A stretch of 64,000 bases of DNA from Paenibacillus contaminans (lineage in GTDB: Bacteria > Bacillota > Bacilli > Paenibacillales > NBRC-103111), in assembly GCF_003285015.1 (NCBI RefSeq), contig NZ_QMFB01000001.1, positions 806,001 to 870,000 of the forward strand. The letters run 5' to 3'. Position numbers and translations under genes: made by a program. The notes beneath the pieces were generated by a model that saw nothing but the letters and a program-made list of their open reading frames with translations, made no database searches and had not been told where the DNA came from. This document shows, piece by piece, positions 44,853-54,212 of this stretch. Position 1 is the first letter of the stretch. Each line of letters opens with the position of its first letter.

Positions 44853-46433
44853 ATGAAGAAAAAAGTATTCATTTCCGTTATAAGCGCAACCATGATGACA
44901 AGCTTGATTCTCGGCTGCGCGAAGGAAGAAAACGGCTCCGTGAAGGAACCTGGCGGTTCGGTGAAAGAACCGAGCGAAACCGCAAAGGCGCCACAAAAGC
45001 TGACCATGTTCGCCCATGATTTTCAAGTATGGGATGGGCAGCAGAATGACAGCGTACTGAAAGAGATAGAGAAGAAATTCAATGTATCGATAAACAGACA
45101 AGGTGCTCCTTGGGAAGGCTGGATGGAGAAGCTGGCGCTCAAAATCAATACGGGCGAAACGCCGGACTTGTTCTTCTACCTGACAACTCAGGCTGAATAT
45201 AAAAACTGGGCGGAAAACGGCATCGTGCTCGAGCTCGATAAATATTTGGATAAAGCGCCGAATTTGAAAAAACTGCTGGACAACGATCTGTACAAAAATT
45301 TAAAAATCAACGGCCATTATTATTTTGTTCCAGTCGTTACCCAAGCAAATAATCACGCCATTTATTACCGCAAGGATTGGCTCGAAAAGCTGAACTTGAA
45401 GGAGCCTACCAATATCGAGGAATTTACGGCGATGTTGAAAGCGTTTACGGAAGGGGATCCGGACGGCAACAATAAGAAGGATACCGTCGGCATGACGGGC
45501 TCCAAAATCAGGGATTGGTTCAACATCATTTTTGCCGGATTCGGCGTAAAACCGGAATGGAATAAAAATGCGAACGGCGTTTATGAGGCTGGGTATGCGA
45601 CTGAAGCCTATAAGCAATTTCTGGGTTGGATGCAGGAGCAGTATAAAGCGGGGTACATTCAGAAGGAATACTATCTGAACGATGATGCGCAGAAGGAGGA
45701 AGCGTTCTATTCCGGCAAAGCGGGCGTCATGATTACGAACAGCGGCGCGAAAGCGGACGGTGTCATTAAGCAAATCGGCGATGTAAACGGCAAAGCCGTA
45801 GTAGATTCGTTGACGCCTCCGGACGGACCGGGCGGAAAAGGCGGCGTATTTTCCTTCGGCGGTCATTGGGGCGGATGGAGCATTTCGTCGCAGACGAAGG
45901 ACAAGGAGCGGGCTGTCCAAATGCTGGATTACCTCTATAGTCCGGAAGGCAGAAACCTGACCTATTTCGGTATTGAAGGCGTTCACTACAAAAAAGATGG
46001 CGAAAACATCGTGGCGAACCTGGAAAACAGAGGCAAAGAACCGCAAAATACGTTCGCTCCGATCGGCGGAGAATTGTCGGGGCTTTATAAGTTCGGCCAA
46101 TACTTCGGCAATTTGTACCGGTTCAACGGAAGCAAGATCGAAGCGTTAAGTAACAATGCGTTTAACAAAAACCGGGAAATTGCGGATAAACAGGATGCCT
46201 TTATCAACAAAAATTTGATCATGTCCGATATTGCCAACGTCATGGACTTCCCTGTGGAGTTTGGGGAAATCAGCAAGAAAATGACCGATATTATGGAGAA
46301 GTATACGGTCATGATCGTGAGCGGCGAAACTGCGCTGGACGCCGGCTGGAACAAGATGATCGCCGAGCTGAACGCAGCGGGGTATGCCAAAGCGCAGCAG
46401 CAAGTTAAAGAAACGATGGACAAAATGAAATGA
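44853..46433 (+). CDS. Carbohydrate-binding lipoprotein of the ABC importer (LipO-like)
   Basis: The 526-residue protein has a lipoprotein signal ending in LILGC, then a linker with three short repeats (NGSVKEP, GGSVKEP, SETAKAP) and a family 1 extracellular binding fold (TGETPDLFFYLTT, DGNNKKDTVGMTG, SGKAGVMITNSGAKADG). It should hold long oligosaccharides released by the secreted enzymes and present them to the permeases. Confidence 0.9.
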   Translation: MKKKVFISVISATMMTSLILGCAKEENGSVKEPGGSVKEPSETAKAPQKLTMFAHDFQVWDGQQNDSVLKEIEKKFNVSINRQGAPWEGWMEKLALKINTGETPDLFFYLTTQAEYKNWAENGIVLELDKYLDKAPNLKKLLDNDLYKNLKINGHYYFVPVVTQANNHAIYYRKDWLEKLNLKEPTNIEEFTAMLKAFTEGDPDGNNKKDTVGMTGSKIRDWFNIIFAGFGVKPEWNKNANGVYEAGYATEAYKQFLGWMQEQYKAGYIQKEYYLNDDAQKEEAFYSGKAGVMITNSGAKADGVIKQIGDVNGKAVVDSLTPPDGPGGKGGVFSFGGHWGGWSISSQTKDKERAVQMLDYLYSPEGRNLTYFGIEGVHYKKDGENIVANLENRGKEPQNTFAPIGGELSGLYKFGQYFGNLYRFNGSKIEALSNNAFNKNREIADKQDAFINKNLIMSDIANVMDFPVEFGEISKKMTDIMEKYTVMIVSGETALDAGWNKMIAELNAAGYAKAQQQVKETMDKMK

Positions 46434-48418
46434 CTTTCGTAGACATGAATGTAGCAAAAAGCCGGTTTCGTTCCATGTGGTTTGCACATCCGTTAATCGG
46501 CGATCCTTCCTTTGATACTTTTGAGCGATTTGCAGGTAATCCGGTCCATGAAGGGATCGGCGTTTGGGATTGGCCTGTCAACGGATTCCTGTTCGTGGAT
46601 CCGGTATCGGCCAACTGGTACGTGTATGTCAGTTTGTATGCCAAAGGGTACCGGCATTGCGGAACGATCACTCTTATACGTTCGACCGATAAGGGAAAGA
46701 GTTGGCGAAACCTCGGACCGGTATTCGACGGAAGGGGACTCGCGGAAAGATACACCCCGGAGGACGCGGCACTGGCTACTTTGGATGCTTCGGTCGTCTA
46801 TGAGAATGGCATCTATCACATGGTATACGGTTGGGGGTCGCTTAAAGAGTCGCAGGGCGGAATCGCATATGCATACTCCAACCATCCGGAAGGACCGTTC
46901 CTGAAACACCCGCATCCGATCAAGAATGAGACGGATACCGAGCCGATACTAGGCATGTATAAACGAACGTATGCAAGCACCTTGATCAGGCGACGAGACG
47001 ACTGGCTGATCCTCGCGATGATGAGCATGCCCCGCAATACAGGGGGCTCCTGGTCGCTGGTAGCGCTTACCTCGGAACAGCCGGACGGACCTTACGGCAA
47101 TCCTGCGTTTTTGCTGTACCCGCAGAGTCCGTTCTACCTTCCGGCGCCGATCGAGTTTTATCCCGCTTATGTGCATGACGGATATGTCTATGCGCCATCC
47201 ACTTCTGTGGGACGTAACCGTACCTATCAAGCCGTTTTTCGGGCGGAGCTCGAAAGCGCGCATTCGGCCGAAGCCTGGCAGCTGGATCAGGAAGGCTCCT
47301 GCTGGCATTCGGAGGCGAGACAGTCTGAGCGTTACGGAATATGGGGACAAACCTATTCAGGCCAGGTCATGGAAGACGGCATGCTGCATGCGATGTATCC
47401 CGCTTTGAACGAGAGGGGCGAGGGGACGATTAACTTGGCTTCGCGTCCGTGGTCCGAGCCTTACGACGACAATTTCGTGCTTTCGGGGAACAATGCGGCT
47501 GCCGTCAGCTTTGTGCGGCAAGGTTATGAGATGTTCAGGCTGACGGCTGAGCTGACGAGTACGAAAGCTTTCAGCGTCGTGTGGGGGTGGAACGGACCAG
47601 TAGGGTCGACGGTGATGCCGCGCTGGGCGGACGGGATGCCGCACGCAAACATGTTCACGGATGGCCTGGGACTTTCCGTGATAGGCGACGAATTTGCCTT
47701 GATCGCGGTGACGGCTCAAGGATCGGTGGAAGTGTTGGAACATACGGAGAAATACGACGAGCGTGACGCCTGTTGGGGGTCAACGGTTTCGGGAGCGGGA
47801 ACCGAGCCGGGAGCGGACGACTCATTTGGGCGCCCGCCCTTCCGCGAACCCCAATCGTACCGGATCGTTATCCGGCAGGAGGCATCGAGCTGTCAACTGG
47901 ATATCAATGGAAAAATGCTGACTGTGATGCAGGGTGCAGCTGCCGGACGTATCGGACTCATCGCCGGCAATGGCGCGCTTGTCCGATGCACGCGTTTCGA
48001 AATTGAAGGAGAAAGCCGGGAGCATTGGGTTGAGCTGCTGCCTGGCGAAGGATTGGCAGGGGCGGCACAATGTCCGGACAAATGGGACTTTGAGATGGAT
48101 TCGTCATATAGCAAGGGGTTTGGCTATCGCTCGACGGAGCGCACCGGCTTCGCAGAGGAAACCGTATCCATGCTGAAATGGAATTTTCGCGGAGACGCGT
48201 TCCGCGTGAAGATGCCGGTTAAAGGCTATGGCAAGATCAGCGTTTTGCTGGACGGACAATGGCTGGAAGATATCGTGCTGCTGCCGGATGGCGGGATACC
48301 GGGTTCGCGTGTCGTAATCGGGCGGGACGGACTGGCGGATGGCAATCATGCCGTGACGATGACATTGTTGGAAGGCGAGATGAGCTGCGACGTATTCTCG
48401 TACCGGGTACATCGATAA
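46430..48418 (+). CDS. Beta-propeller glycoside hydrolase-like protein (GH43-like)
   Basis: ATG 46430 overlaps the binding-protein stop (ATGA). The 662-residue protein has no signal peptide. The first ~340 residues read as a five-bladed propeller: GVWDWPVNGFLFVDPVS, TLIRSTDKGKSWRNLGPVF, LDASVVYENGIYHMVYGWGS, IAYAYSNHPEGPF, IEFYPAYVHDGYVYAPS, with acidic residues in blade starts as in GH43/GH32-like folds. The remainder has two beta-sandwich regions (~360-540 and ~555-660). A precise family is not clear; cytosolic trimming of imported oligosaccharides is inferred. Confidence 0.65.
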   Translation: MTFVDMNVAKSRFRSMWFAHPLIGDPSFDTFERFAGNPVHEGIGVWDWPVNGFLFVDPVSANWYVYVSLYAKGYRHCGTITLIRSTDKGKSWRNLGPVFDGRGLAERYTPEDAALATLDASVVYENGIYHMVYGWGSLKESQGGIAYAYSNHPEGPFLKHPHPIKNETDTEPILGMYKRTYASTLIRRRDDWLILAMMSMPRNTGGSWSLVALTSEQPDGPYGNPAFLLYPQSPFYLPAPIEFYPAYVHDGYVYAPSTSVGRNRTYQAVFRAELESAHSAEAWQLDQEGSCWHSEARQSERYGIWGQTYSGQVMEDGMLHAMYPALNERGEGTINLASRPWSEPYDDNFVLSGNNAAAVSFVRQGYEMFRLTAELTSTKAFSVVWGWNGPVGSTVMPRWADGMPHANMFTDGLGLSVIGDEFALIAVTAQGSVEVLEHTEKYDERDACWGSTVSGAGTEPGADDSFGRPPFREPQSYRIVIRQEASSCQLDINGKMLTVMQGAAAGRIGLIAGNGALVRCTRFEIEGESREHWVELLPGEGLAGAAQCPDKWDFEMDSSYSKGFGYRSTERTGFAEETVSMLKWNFRGDAFRVKMPVKGYGKISVLLDGQWLEDIVLLPDGGIPGSRVVIGRDGLADGNHAVTMTLLEGEMSCDVFSYRVHR

Positions 48419-48443
48419 CTGGCTAGAATAGGAGACTGCTTAC

Positions 48444-49181
48444 ATGTTATTGACTTATAAGGATATCGAGCAATACCGGCGGGACGGGTTCCTTCTTGTG
48501 GAAAATGTGTTTTCCGATAAGGAAATCGAGACTATGGTGTCGGACATCGAAGGCGGAGGTCGCACAGCTGCATCGGCGATGAGCGTGAACGACGAGTCGG
48601 GGAAGAAAGCCAAGCTGGCGTATTGGGAAGAACTCACGGACGATATCTGGTCCGCCGCTTCCACCAGCTCGCGCGTCGTCAATAACGTACGGATGCTGCT
48701 CGGCGAAGAGGTCAGCTTTTTCCACGGCAAGGTGATGATGAAAGAGGCTCGGACAGGCGGGGCATGGGAATGGCATCAGGATTACGGGTACTGGTATGAT
48801 CAAGGCTTTCTTTTCCCGCATATGATTAGCGTATTTGTGGCGATCGACCCGGCAACGAAGCTGAACGGGTGCCTTCGGGTGCTCAAAGGTTCTCATAAAA
48901 TGGGAAGGCTTACGCATTTACAAGTCGGCGGTCAAACCGCCACCGATCCGGCACGGATCGCCGCTGCGGAGAAACGGTTCGAGACCGTATACTGCGAGAT
49001 GAAGCCAGGCTCGGCGCTTTTCTTCGATTGTAATCTGCTTCACTGTTCGGCATCCAATGATTCGGATCATCACCGGAGATCATTCATCATGTGTTACTCT
49101 GCCTGGGGGAATCCGCAATTGTCGAAGGATGGAAATCAGTTGTTCCGTGAGCCCTGTCCTGCAATAGAGAAACGAAATTGA
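48444..49181 (+). CDS. Phytanoyl-CoA dioxygenase (PhyH) family protein
   Basis: The 245-residue Fe(II)/2-oxoglutarate enzyme fold has the metal triad H111 and D113 in WEWHQDYGYW and H200 in DCNLLHCSASN, and Arg 211-212 (HHRRSFIM) for 2-oxoglutarate. All key residues are present. PhyH members hydroxylate lipids, ectoine or secondary metabolites. Its location inside a saccharide operon, 25 bp behind the propeller hydrolase, suggests oxidation of a sugar substituent or of an alkyl/sulfate ester, but no such PhyH reaction is known to me. Confidence 0.85.
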   Translation: MLLTYKDIEQYRRDGFLLVENVFSDKEIETMVSDIEGGGRTAASAMSVNDESGKKAKLAYWEELTDDIWSAASTSSRVVNNVRMLLGEEVSFFHGKVMMKEARTGGAWEWHQDYGYWYDQGFLFPHMISVFVAIDPATKLNGCLRVLKGSHKMGRLTHLQVGGQTATDPARIAAAEKRFETVYCEMKPGSALFFDCNLLHCSASNDSDHHRRSFIMCYSAWGNPQLSKDGNQLFREPCPAIEKRN

Positions 49182-49265
49182 TTTTCTTTGAAAGGGGAGG
49201 GGAGGGCGCCAAGCTCGTTTCTCCCCGCTTTTATGAACCGAATCGATGCCAAGGGAGTGTATCGT

Positions 49266-52200
49266 ATGAGAAAATGGATGTTTTCGAACACAGCCGTTCG
49301 GAAAAACAGGATGCATGTAGTTATCTTGCTATTGATAATGATGCTAGGGACTAATGTTTATGCGGAGCCGCAAAATGCCTGGGAAGAACCGTTCCCGGCA
49401 ACTCTCTCCCCGCAAATCTACTATGTAAGCAGCTCGGAAGGAAACGACGTCAATAGCGGTCTGAGTTCTTCCGCACCTTGGAAATCGTTATCCAAAGTAT
49501 CCTCCGTTTCGTTCAATCCGGGGGACTCCGTTCTGCTCAAAAGAGGCGATACTTGGACGGGAGAAACGCTGTATCTTCATGGCAGCGGAACGTCCTCGGA
49601 CTGGATCAAGTTATCGGCCTACGGTTCGGGAGATCGTCCGATGATATCGCCATACCTATCGCCGGAAGCTGTTCCGGCTCCCGATCCTTCTAGCGCCGCT
49701 AACAATGGCTTACTATACGCCATTAAACTGAGCAGTACTGCCGGATGGAAAATTTCCGGTCTCGAGATTGCCAATTCCAGGAGCGGAATTGTTTACATCA
49801 ACGATGCGCCGGGAACGCGTGACGGTCTTTGGGTCGAAGATTGCTACATTCACGATATCACCAAATGGCCGTTGTCGCCGTATCCAGCCGCGGAAAACAG
49901 GGATGCCGAGCTGCAGGTTATGCCGTATTCGGTAGGGATTTACACGTTTCTTCAATCGGGCGAACGACTGCAGAACGTTACCGTGAAGAACACCGTGATC
50001 GAGCGTACGGACGGACCGCTGGAAATCAGGCATGCCGACCGCGTCACGATCGATTCGATCACCGCTTTGGATTCTTACAGGGAAGGAATCCAGTTGACCG
50101 GTATCAACTACGATTATCCCGGTCCCGGTCAGCCGGAAGGCTCGTTGACGAACAGCCGCATCTTGCGTTCCGGTTTGCATGGGATGGCGTGGGGAACCGC
50201 AGGACTGCAATTTAACGCGGTACATGATTTTGTTGCCGATCATGTGGAGATCGGATATACGGTTTCGCCAAATTCACCGGATGGAGTCGGTATCGATTTT
50301 GAAGGGCTGAACAAAAATGTCACAGTCAAGAACAGCTACATCCATGATAACGAAGATGAAGCCGTCATGTACTATCGGAATCCGATATGGTCAGGCGGCA
50401 TCGATAACGTGAATACGAGCTTGATCGACAATCTTTTTGAAAATAACGGGATCAAAAATGACGGCGTGCATGCGGCCTTCCTTGTTCATCAATACAATGC
50501 GGACAACGGGGGGACGATATCCGGCAATACGATTGTGAAAGCGTATCCGGAGCAGCCGCTCAACATGGTACTCGAACGTAATCCGAAAGCAACTGAATTG
50601 TGGCCGTCTGGCAGCTACAATATTTTCGGTAACGTTGTGAAGCTTCCGAACGGAAATGTTATCCATAACGCTTCGACGCAATTCAATGGCCTTCAAGGCG
50701 AGAACGGGTGGTACTATCAGCAATTTGACGGCAGCGGGTACTCGGATATGCAGTGGGACGCCGTTCAGGAGGCATGGCAAGGAATCACGAACGCATTATC
50801 GATTGGCGAAGATTGGCAAAGCGCTTCGAACGGTATCGACTCCGTACGTAAATGGATTTCACCTTCGGACGGTCGAATTCGAATTACCGGCAAAGCCAAA
50901 AATTCGGCTTCTACCTTCGAGGATGGCGTGAAAGTGAGCGTATTGAAAAACGACATCCCGATATGGGGGCCGTATCCGATAACCGGCGTGATGGGACTCG
51001 CACATGATATTGAGCTTGATGTAACAAGCGGAGACAGGATTTATTTTGTCGTTCAATCCAATGGCAGTCCTTCACAAACGCGAACGAACTGGAGCCCGTT
51101 TATTGAAGAAATCGTATTTCCTTCCAACAGCGGTCAGGAGGAAGAGGAGTTGCCCGTTTATAAGGCATCTTCGGATTATTCAAACGTTCAAGGAAACAAC
51201 CAATGGCGCTATGATCAAGCTTCCGGTACCGATTATTCCGCTCTGGTTTGGAATGCGGACTACGGGTTATGGGAGGGAACTGTACCGCTCATGTATGTAG
51301 CGGACAACTGGCAGCATCCTTCCGATAACATGGACTCCGTGCGAACGTGGGAAGCGCCCGAGAACGGAACGATTGCCATCAAGGGAACGGCGAAAAAGCG
51401 CGATTCGGAATCAGGCGATGGCGTCAACATCAGCATTTTGAAAAACGGCGAGTTGTTGTGGACGCAGCTGGTAACCAGTTTTACCGGAGCCTCTCATGAT
51501 TTGGAAGCGGTTGTGAATAAAGGGGACCTGATCCGTTTCATTGTAAACTGCAACGAGGAAACATCGTACGATGTGACGCTTTGGGACCCGTCGGTAACCT
51601 ATTCGCACAGCTTGACGAAAAGACCGGTCATAACCTTGGCCGGAAACAATCCGCTGGTTGTCGAGATGAACGATCCATTTATTGAACCCGGTTATCAAGC
51701 TCAGGATCAATTCGGCGCCGATTTGACGGCTCAAGTACAGGTTACCGGTTCCGTCCGTGCGGATAAGATCGGGACGTACAATCTATTTTACAATTCGGCG
51801 GATTCCAACCATCTGGTTGCCCGTACGGTTACCCGAACGGTATATGTTCGCGATACGACGGCGCCTTCCATTACGATTGATGCGCCTGTTAACGGAAGCT
51901 ACAGTGATGCGGAAAGCTTGCTTCCGGCATTCAACGTCTCCGATGCCGGATCCGGGGTCGATCCTACGAAAACGACAGTTACGCTGGATGGTACGCCCAT
52001 TCAACACGGGACGAATATTAAGCTCTATTCGTTGCCGCTCGGTTCTCATACTTTGACGGTAATCGCACAAGACTTTGCCGGCAATACGGGAACTGCAAGC
52101 GTAACCTTCGAGACGACGGCAAACTTGAGCTCGCTGAAAGCATTGGTAGCAGCGTTTCGGGTGAACGGTTGGATTGGAAATCACGGCATTGCCAACAGTT

Positions 52201-52331
52201 TGACTAAAAAGTTGGAGCATGGCAATTTGCAAGCGTTCCTAAATGAAGTGCAGGCGCAGAGCGGCAAGCATATTCAGACAGAGGCAGCGGGTTACTTGAT
52301 TCGCGATGCGCAAGCTTTACTAGACTTATAG
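49266..52331 (+). CDS. Secreted beta-helix protein with two repeat modules, Ig-like domains and FIMAH tail
   Basis: ATG 49266 has AAGGGAGTG upstream. The 1021-residue protein has a signal peptide (VVILLLIMMLGTNVYA), then a right-handed beta-helix (~50-465, opening YYVSSSEGNDVNSG and GDSVLLKRGDTW) as in polysaccharide lyases and rhamnogalacturonases, two copies of a ~140-residue beta module (472-617, 633-780), a DUF5011-like Ig domain (~786-862), a second Ig-like domain (~865-950), and a C-terminal helical FIMAH-type domain (953-1021, SLKALVAAFRVNGWI) for surface binding. It presumably depolymerises the polysaccharide outside the cell. Its helix and modules are shared with the protein at 55730. 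Confidence 0.8.
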   Translation: MRKWMFSNTAVRKNRMHVVILLLIMMLGTNVYAEPQNAWEEPFPATLSPQIYYVSSSEGNDVNSGLSSSAPWKSLSKVSSVSFNPGDSVLLKRGDTWTGETLYLHGSGTSSDWIKLSAYGSGDRPMISPYLSPEAVPAPDPSSAANNGLLYAIKLSSTAGWKISGLEIANSRSGIVYINDAPGTRDGLWVEDCYIHDITKWPLSPYPAAENRDAELQVMPYSVGIYTFLQSGERLQNVTVKNTVIERTDGPLEIRHADRVTIDSITALDSYREGIQLTGINYDYPGPGQPEGSLTNSRILRSGLHGMAWGTAGLQFNAVHDFVADHVEIGYTVSPNSPDGVGIDFEGLNKNVTVKNSYIHDNEDEAVMYYRNPIWSGGIDNVNTSLIDNLFENNGIKNDGVHAAFLVHQYNADNGGTISGNTIVKAYPEQPLNMVLERNPKATELWPSGSYNIFGNVVKLPNGNVIHNASTQFNGLQGENGWYYQQFDGSGYSDMQWDAVQEAWQGITNALSIGEDWQSASNGIDSVRKWISPSDGRIRITGKAKNSASTFEDGVKVSVLKNDIPIWGPYPITGVMGLAHDIELDVTSGDRIYFVVQSNGSPSQTRTNWSPFIEEIVFPSNSGQEEEELPVYKASSDYSNVQGNNQWRYDQASGTDYSALVWNADYGLWEGTVPLMYVADNWQHPSDNMDSVRTWEAPENGTIAIKGTAKKRDSESGDGVNISILKNGELLWTQLVTSFTGASHDLEAVVNKGDLIRFIVNCNEETSYDVTLWDPSVTYSHSLTKRPVITLAGNNPLVVEMNDPFIEPGYQAQDQFGADLTAQVQVTGSVRADKIGTYNLFYNSADSNHLVARTVTRTVYVRDTTAPSITIDAPVNGSYSDAESLLPAFNVSDAGSGVDPTKTTVTLDGTPIQHGTNIKLYSLPLGSHTLTVIAQDFAGNTGTASVTFETTANLSSLKALVAAFRVNGWIGNHGIANSLTKKLEHGNLQAFLNEVQAQSGKHIQTEAAGYLIRDAQALLDL
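50679..51605 (+). repeat. Tandem ~140-residue modules in the FIMAH-tailed protein
   Basis: Copies at 50679-51116 (starting NASTQFNGLQGENGW) and 51162-51605 (KASSDYSNVQGNNQW). They match the modules of the paralog at 55730 and each other. Confidence 0.7.
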
Positions 52332-52367
52332 AGATCGCGCGAGAAGAAGAGGAGAAGCTGGGAGAGC

Positions 52368-54179
52368 ATGACATATTCTATCGTGATAGGCTCGGAAGCC
52401 GCGAAGCTGGAGTGGAAAGCAGCGCAGATGTTCGCCGTACGATCGCGGCATCGTTCCGGAATTGACGTTTCAGTCCATAAAGAGAGCGAACAGATTGCTG
52501 CAGCCGGAAGCATTAGCATTATTGCAGGAACTCCGGAAAGCTGCGCCCGTATCGGAGAGCTTTGCGCGGAAGGGGAGCTGCGCCTGCCTGCCGACTTAGG
52601 AGAGGAAGGCTTTATCATTAAAGGCGGCTCAGATAAGCCGGTTTATGTTGCCGCACATACTCCTCGCGGTGTTCTTTACGGAATCGGCAAACTGCTTCGA
52701 CTCCTAACATTCTCTGCCGGATCGATACACGTACCGTATCTCGATATCGTATCCCGACCGGACAAATTCGTACGGGGTATCTATTTCGCCACACACTTCG
52801 GCAACTGGTATTGCCAAGCGGAGTTGGAAGCCGTTCGAGAATATTTGGAAGAACTGGCCTTGTGGGGGATCAACGAATTGCTCGTCTGGTTCGATATATC
52901 TCATTACAGCTCCCTGGAGGAAGGGCAGCCGATGCTATCGCGTCTTGCGCGTTTTGAAGCGTTCGCACGTGACGTTGGCATGAGGGTAGGCCGAATCGCA
53001 ATCGCCAACGAAGGATTTAAAGGACAGGTAGGAGCCGGACGCTCGATGCTGAGCAAAAACTGCTTCGACGAAACGGATTTCCACCCCCTGCGTGCGAGAG
53101 ATCGCGAGTTCGGCGGATATGACACGGATATATGTCCGTCGCAGGCCGCAGGCCGGGACATGATTTTAAGCAATAAAGATCACATTTTAGCCCCAATGCC
53201 GCCTATCGACTCTTTATGGCTATGGCCATACGATCAAGGAGGCTGCAACTGTCCGAAGTGTACCCCTTGGCCTGTAACTTTCATGGAGCTGAACCGGGAG
53301 ATCGCGTCGATAGGGGCACGGCACTTGCCCGGCATGACGGTCAACGTAAGCGCTTGGTGGTTTGACGGGCATCAGACCGGAGAGGACACTGCATTCTTCA
53401 AATTTTTGGAGGAAGATAGCGAACGGGAGCAGTCGTGGTTCAATTACATCATGGCGGGAGCGGCCGAAGCGAAGAGATGGAAGCAGGAAGGCAGAGTCAT
53501 ACCGAGTCGCCATCCTGTCGTATTATTTCCGGAAATCAGCATGTTCGACGGCGTGCCGTGGGGAGGGAAAGGAGGCAACCCGGCACCGCGCCGTTTCGCA
53601 GCGGAATATGCCGAATTACGCGATCGTATCGTGGGAGCATTTCCGTATTCGGAAGGCATTTATGAAGATATGAACAAAGTGATTTGGTCGCAATTCATGT
53701 GGTATGGCGAAGAAGAAATCGAACGAATCGTGCAGGAGTACTGCCGGTACTATTTTGGAGCCGGGACGGAGCGGCAGGCCGAACGATTTATTTACAGGCT
53801 GGAGGACCTCGTCATAGGAGCGGAGACTGGCGGGGCAGCCGAACGATTGGTAACGCAAGCCGAAGAAATTGGCGGACAAATGGAAGAATGGGCACGTCAG
53901 AGCTGGCGCTGGAAGCTGCTGGATGCCCGCTGCCGGATTCAGGCGAACGTCGACCGGTTGAAGCGGGATGGCGATAATACCGAAAGCAGGGAGCAATTCC
54001 GCAGGGCCTATGAAATGGTGCAAAATGAACTGAATTTGCATCGAGGAGGCGTATCGCTGGAGCCTTGGGTCTATGCGCCATCCGATACGGCGCTGAATAT
54101 TTTCCTGGGACTTGACGATGTCGTCAACCTGACGGCGGATCGTCAGACGGACAATGCGGCTGCCGGAGGCAACAATTGA
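52368..54179 (+). CDS. GH20/GH67-like glycoside hydrolase (DUF4838-type barrel)
   Basis: The 603-residue cytosolic protein begins with a GH20-type N-terminal alpha/beta domain (~1-120, YVAAHTPRGVLYGIGKLLRLL) that is also found in alpha-glucuronidases. A TIM barrel follows: KFVRGIYFATHFG, YLEELALWGINELLVWFDIS, GCNCPKCTPW (a CxCxxC that could bind metal), MTVNVSAWWFDGH and VVLFPEISMFDG with possible catalytic acids. No numbered family fits securely; uronic acid or hexosamine removal are the main alternatives. 36 bp after the beta-helix gene. Confidence 0.65.
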   Translation: MTYSIVIGSEAAKLEWKAAQMFAVRSRHRSGIDVSVHKESEQIAAAGSISIIAGTPESCARIGELCAEGELRLPADLGEEGFIIKGGSDKPVYVAAHTPRGVLYGIGKLLRLLTFSAGSIHVPYLDIVSRPDKFVRGIYFATHFGNWYCQAELEAVREYLEELALWGINELLVWFDISHYSSLEEGQPMLSRLARFEAFARDVGMRVGRIAIANEGFKGQVGAGRSMLSKNCFDETDFHPLRARDREFGGYDTDICPSQAAGRDMILSNKDHILAPMPPIDSLWLWPYDQGGCNCPKCTPWPVTFMELNREIASIGARHLPGMTVNVSAWWFDGHQTGEDTAFFKFLEEDSEREQSWFNYIMAGAAEAKRWKQEGRVIPSRHPVVLFPEISMFDGVPWGGKGGNPAPRRFAAEYAELRDRIVGAFPYSEGIYEDMNKVIWSQFMWYGEEEIERIVQEYCRYYFGAGTERQAERFIYRLEDLVIGAETGGAAERLVTQAEEIGGQMEEWARQSWRWKLLDARCRIQANVDRLKRDGDNTESREQFRRAYEMVQNELNLHRGGVSLEPWVYAPSDTALNIFLGLDDVVNLTADRQTDNAAAGGNN

Positions 54180-54212
54180 TGCGGCTAACGGCGATGAGAA
54201 AGGAGAGTGACC

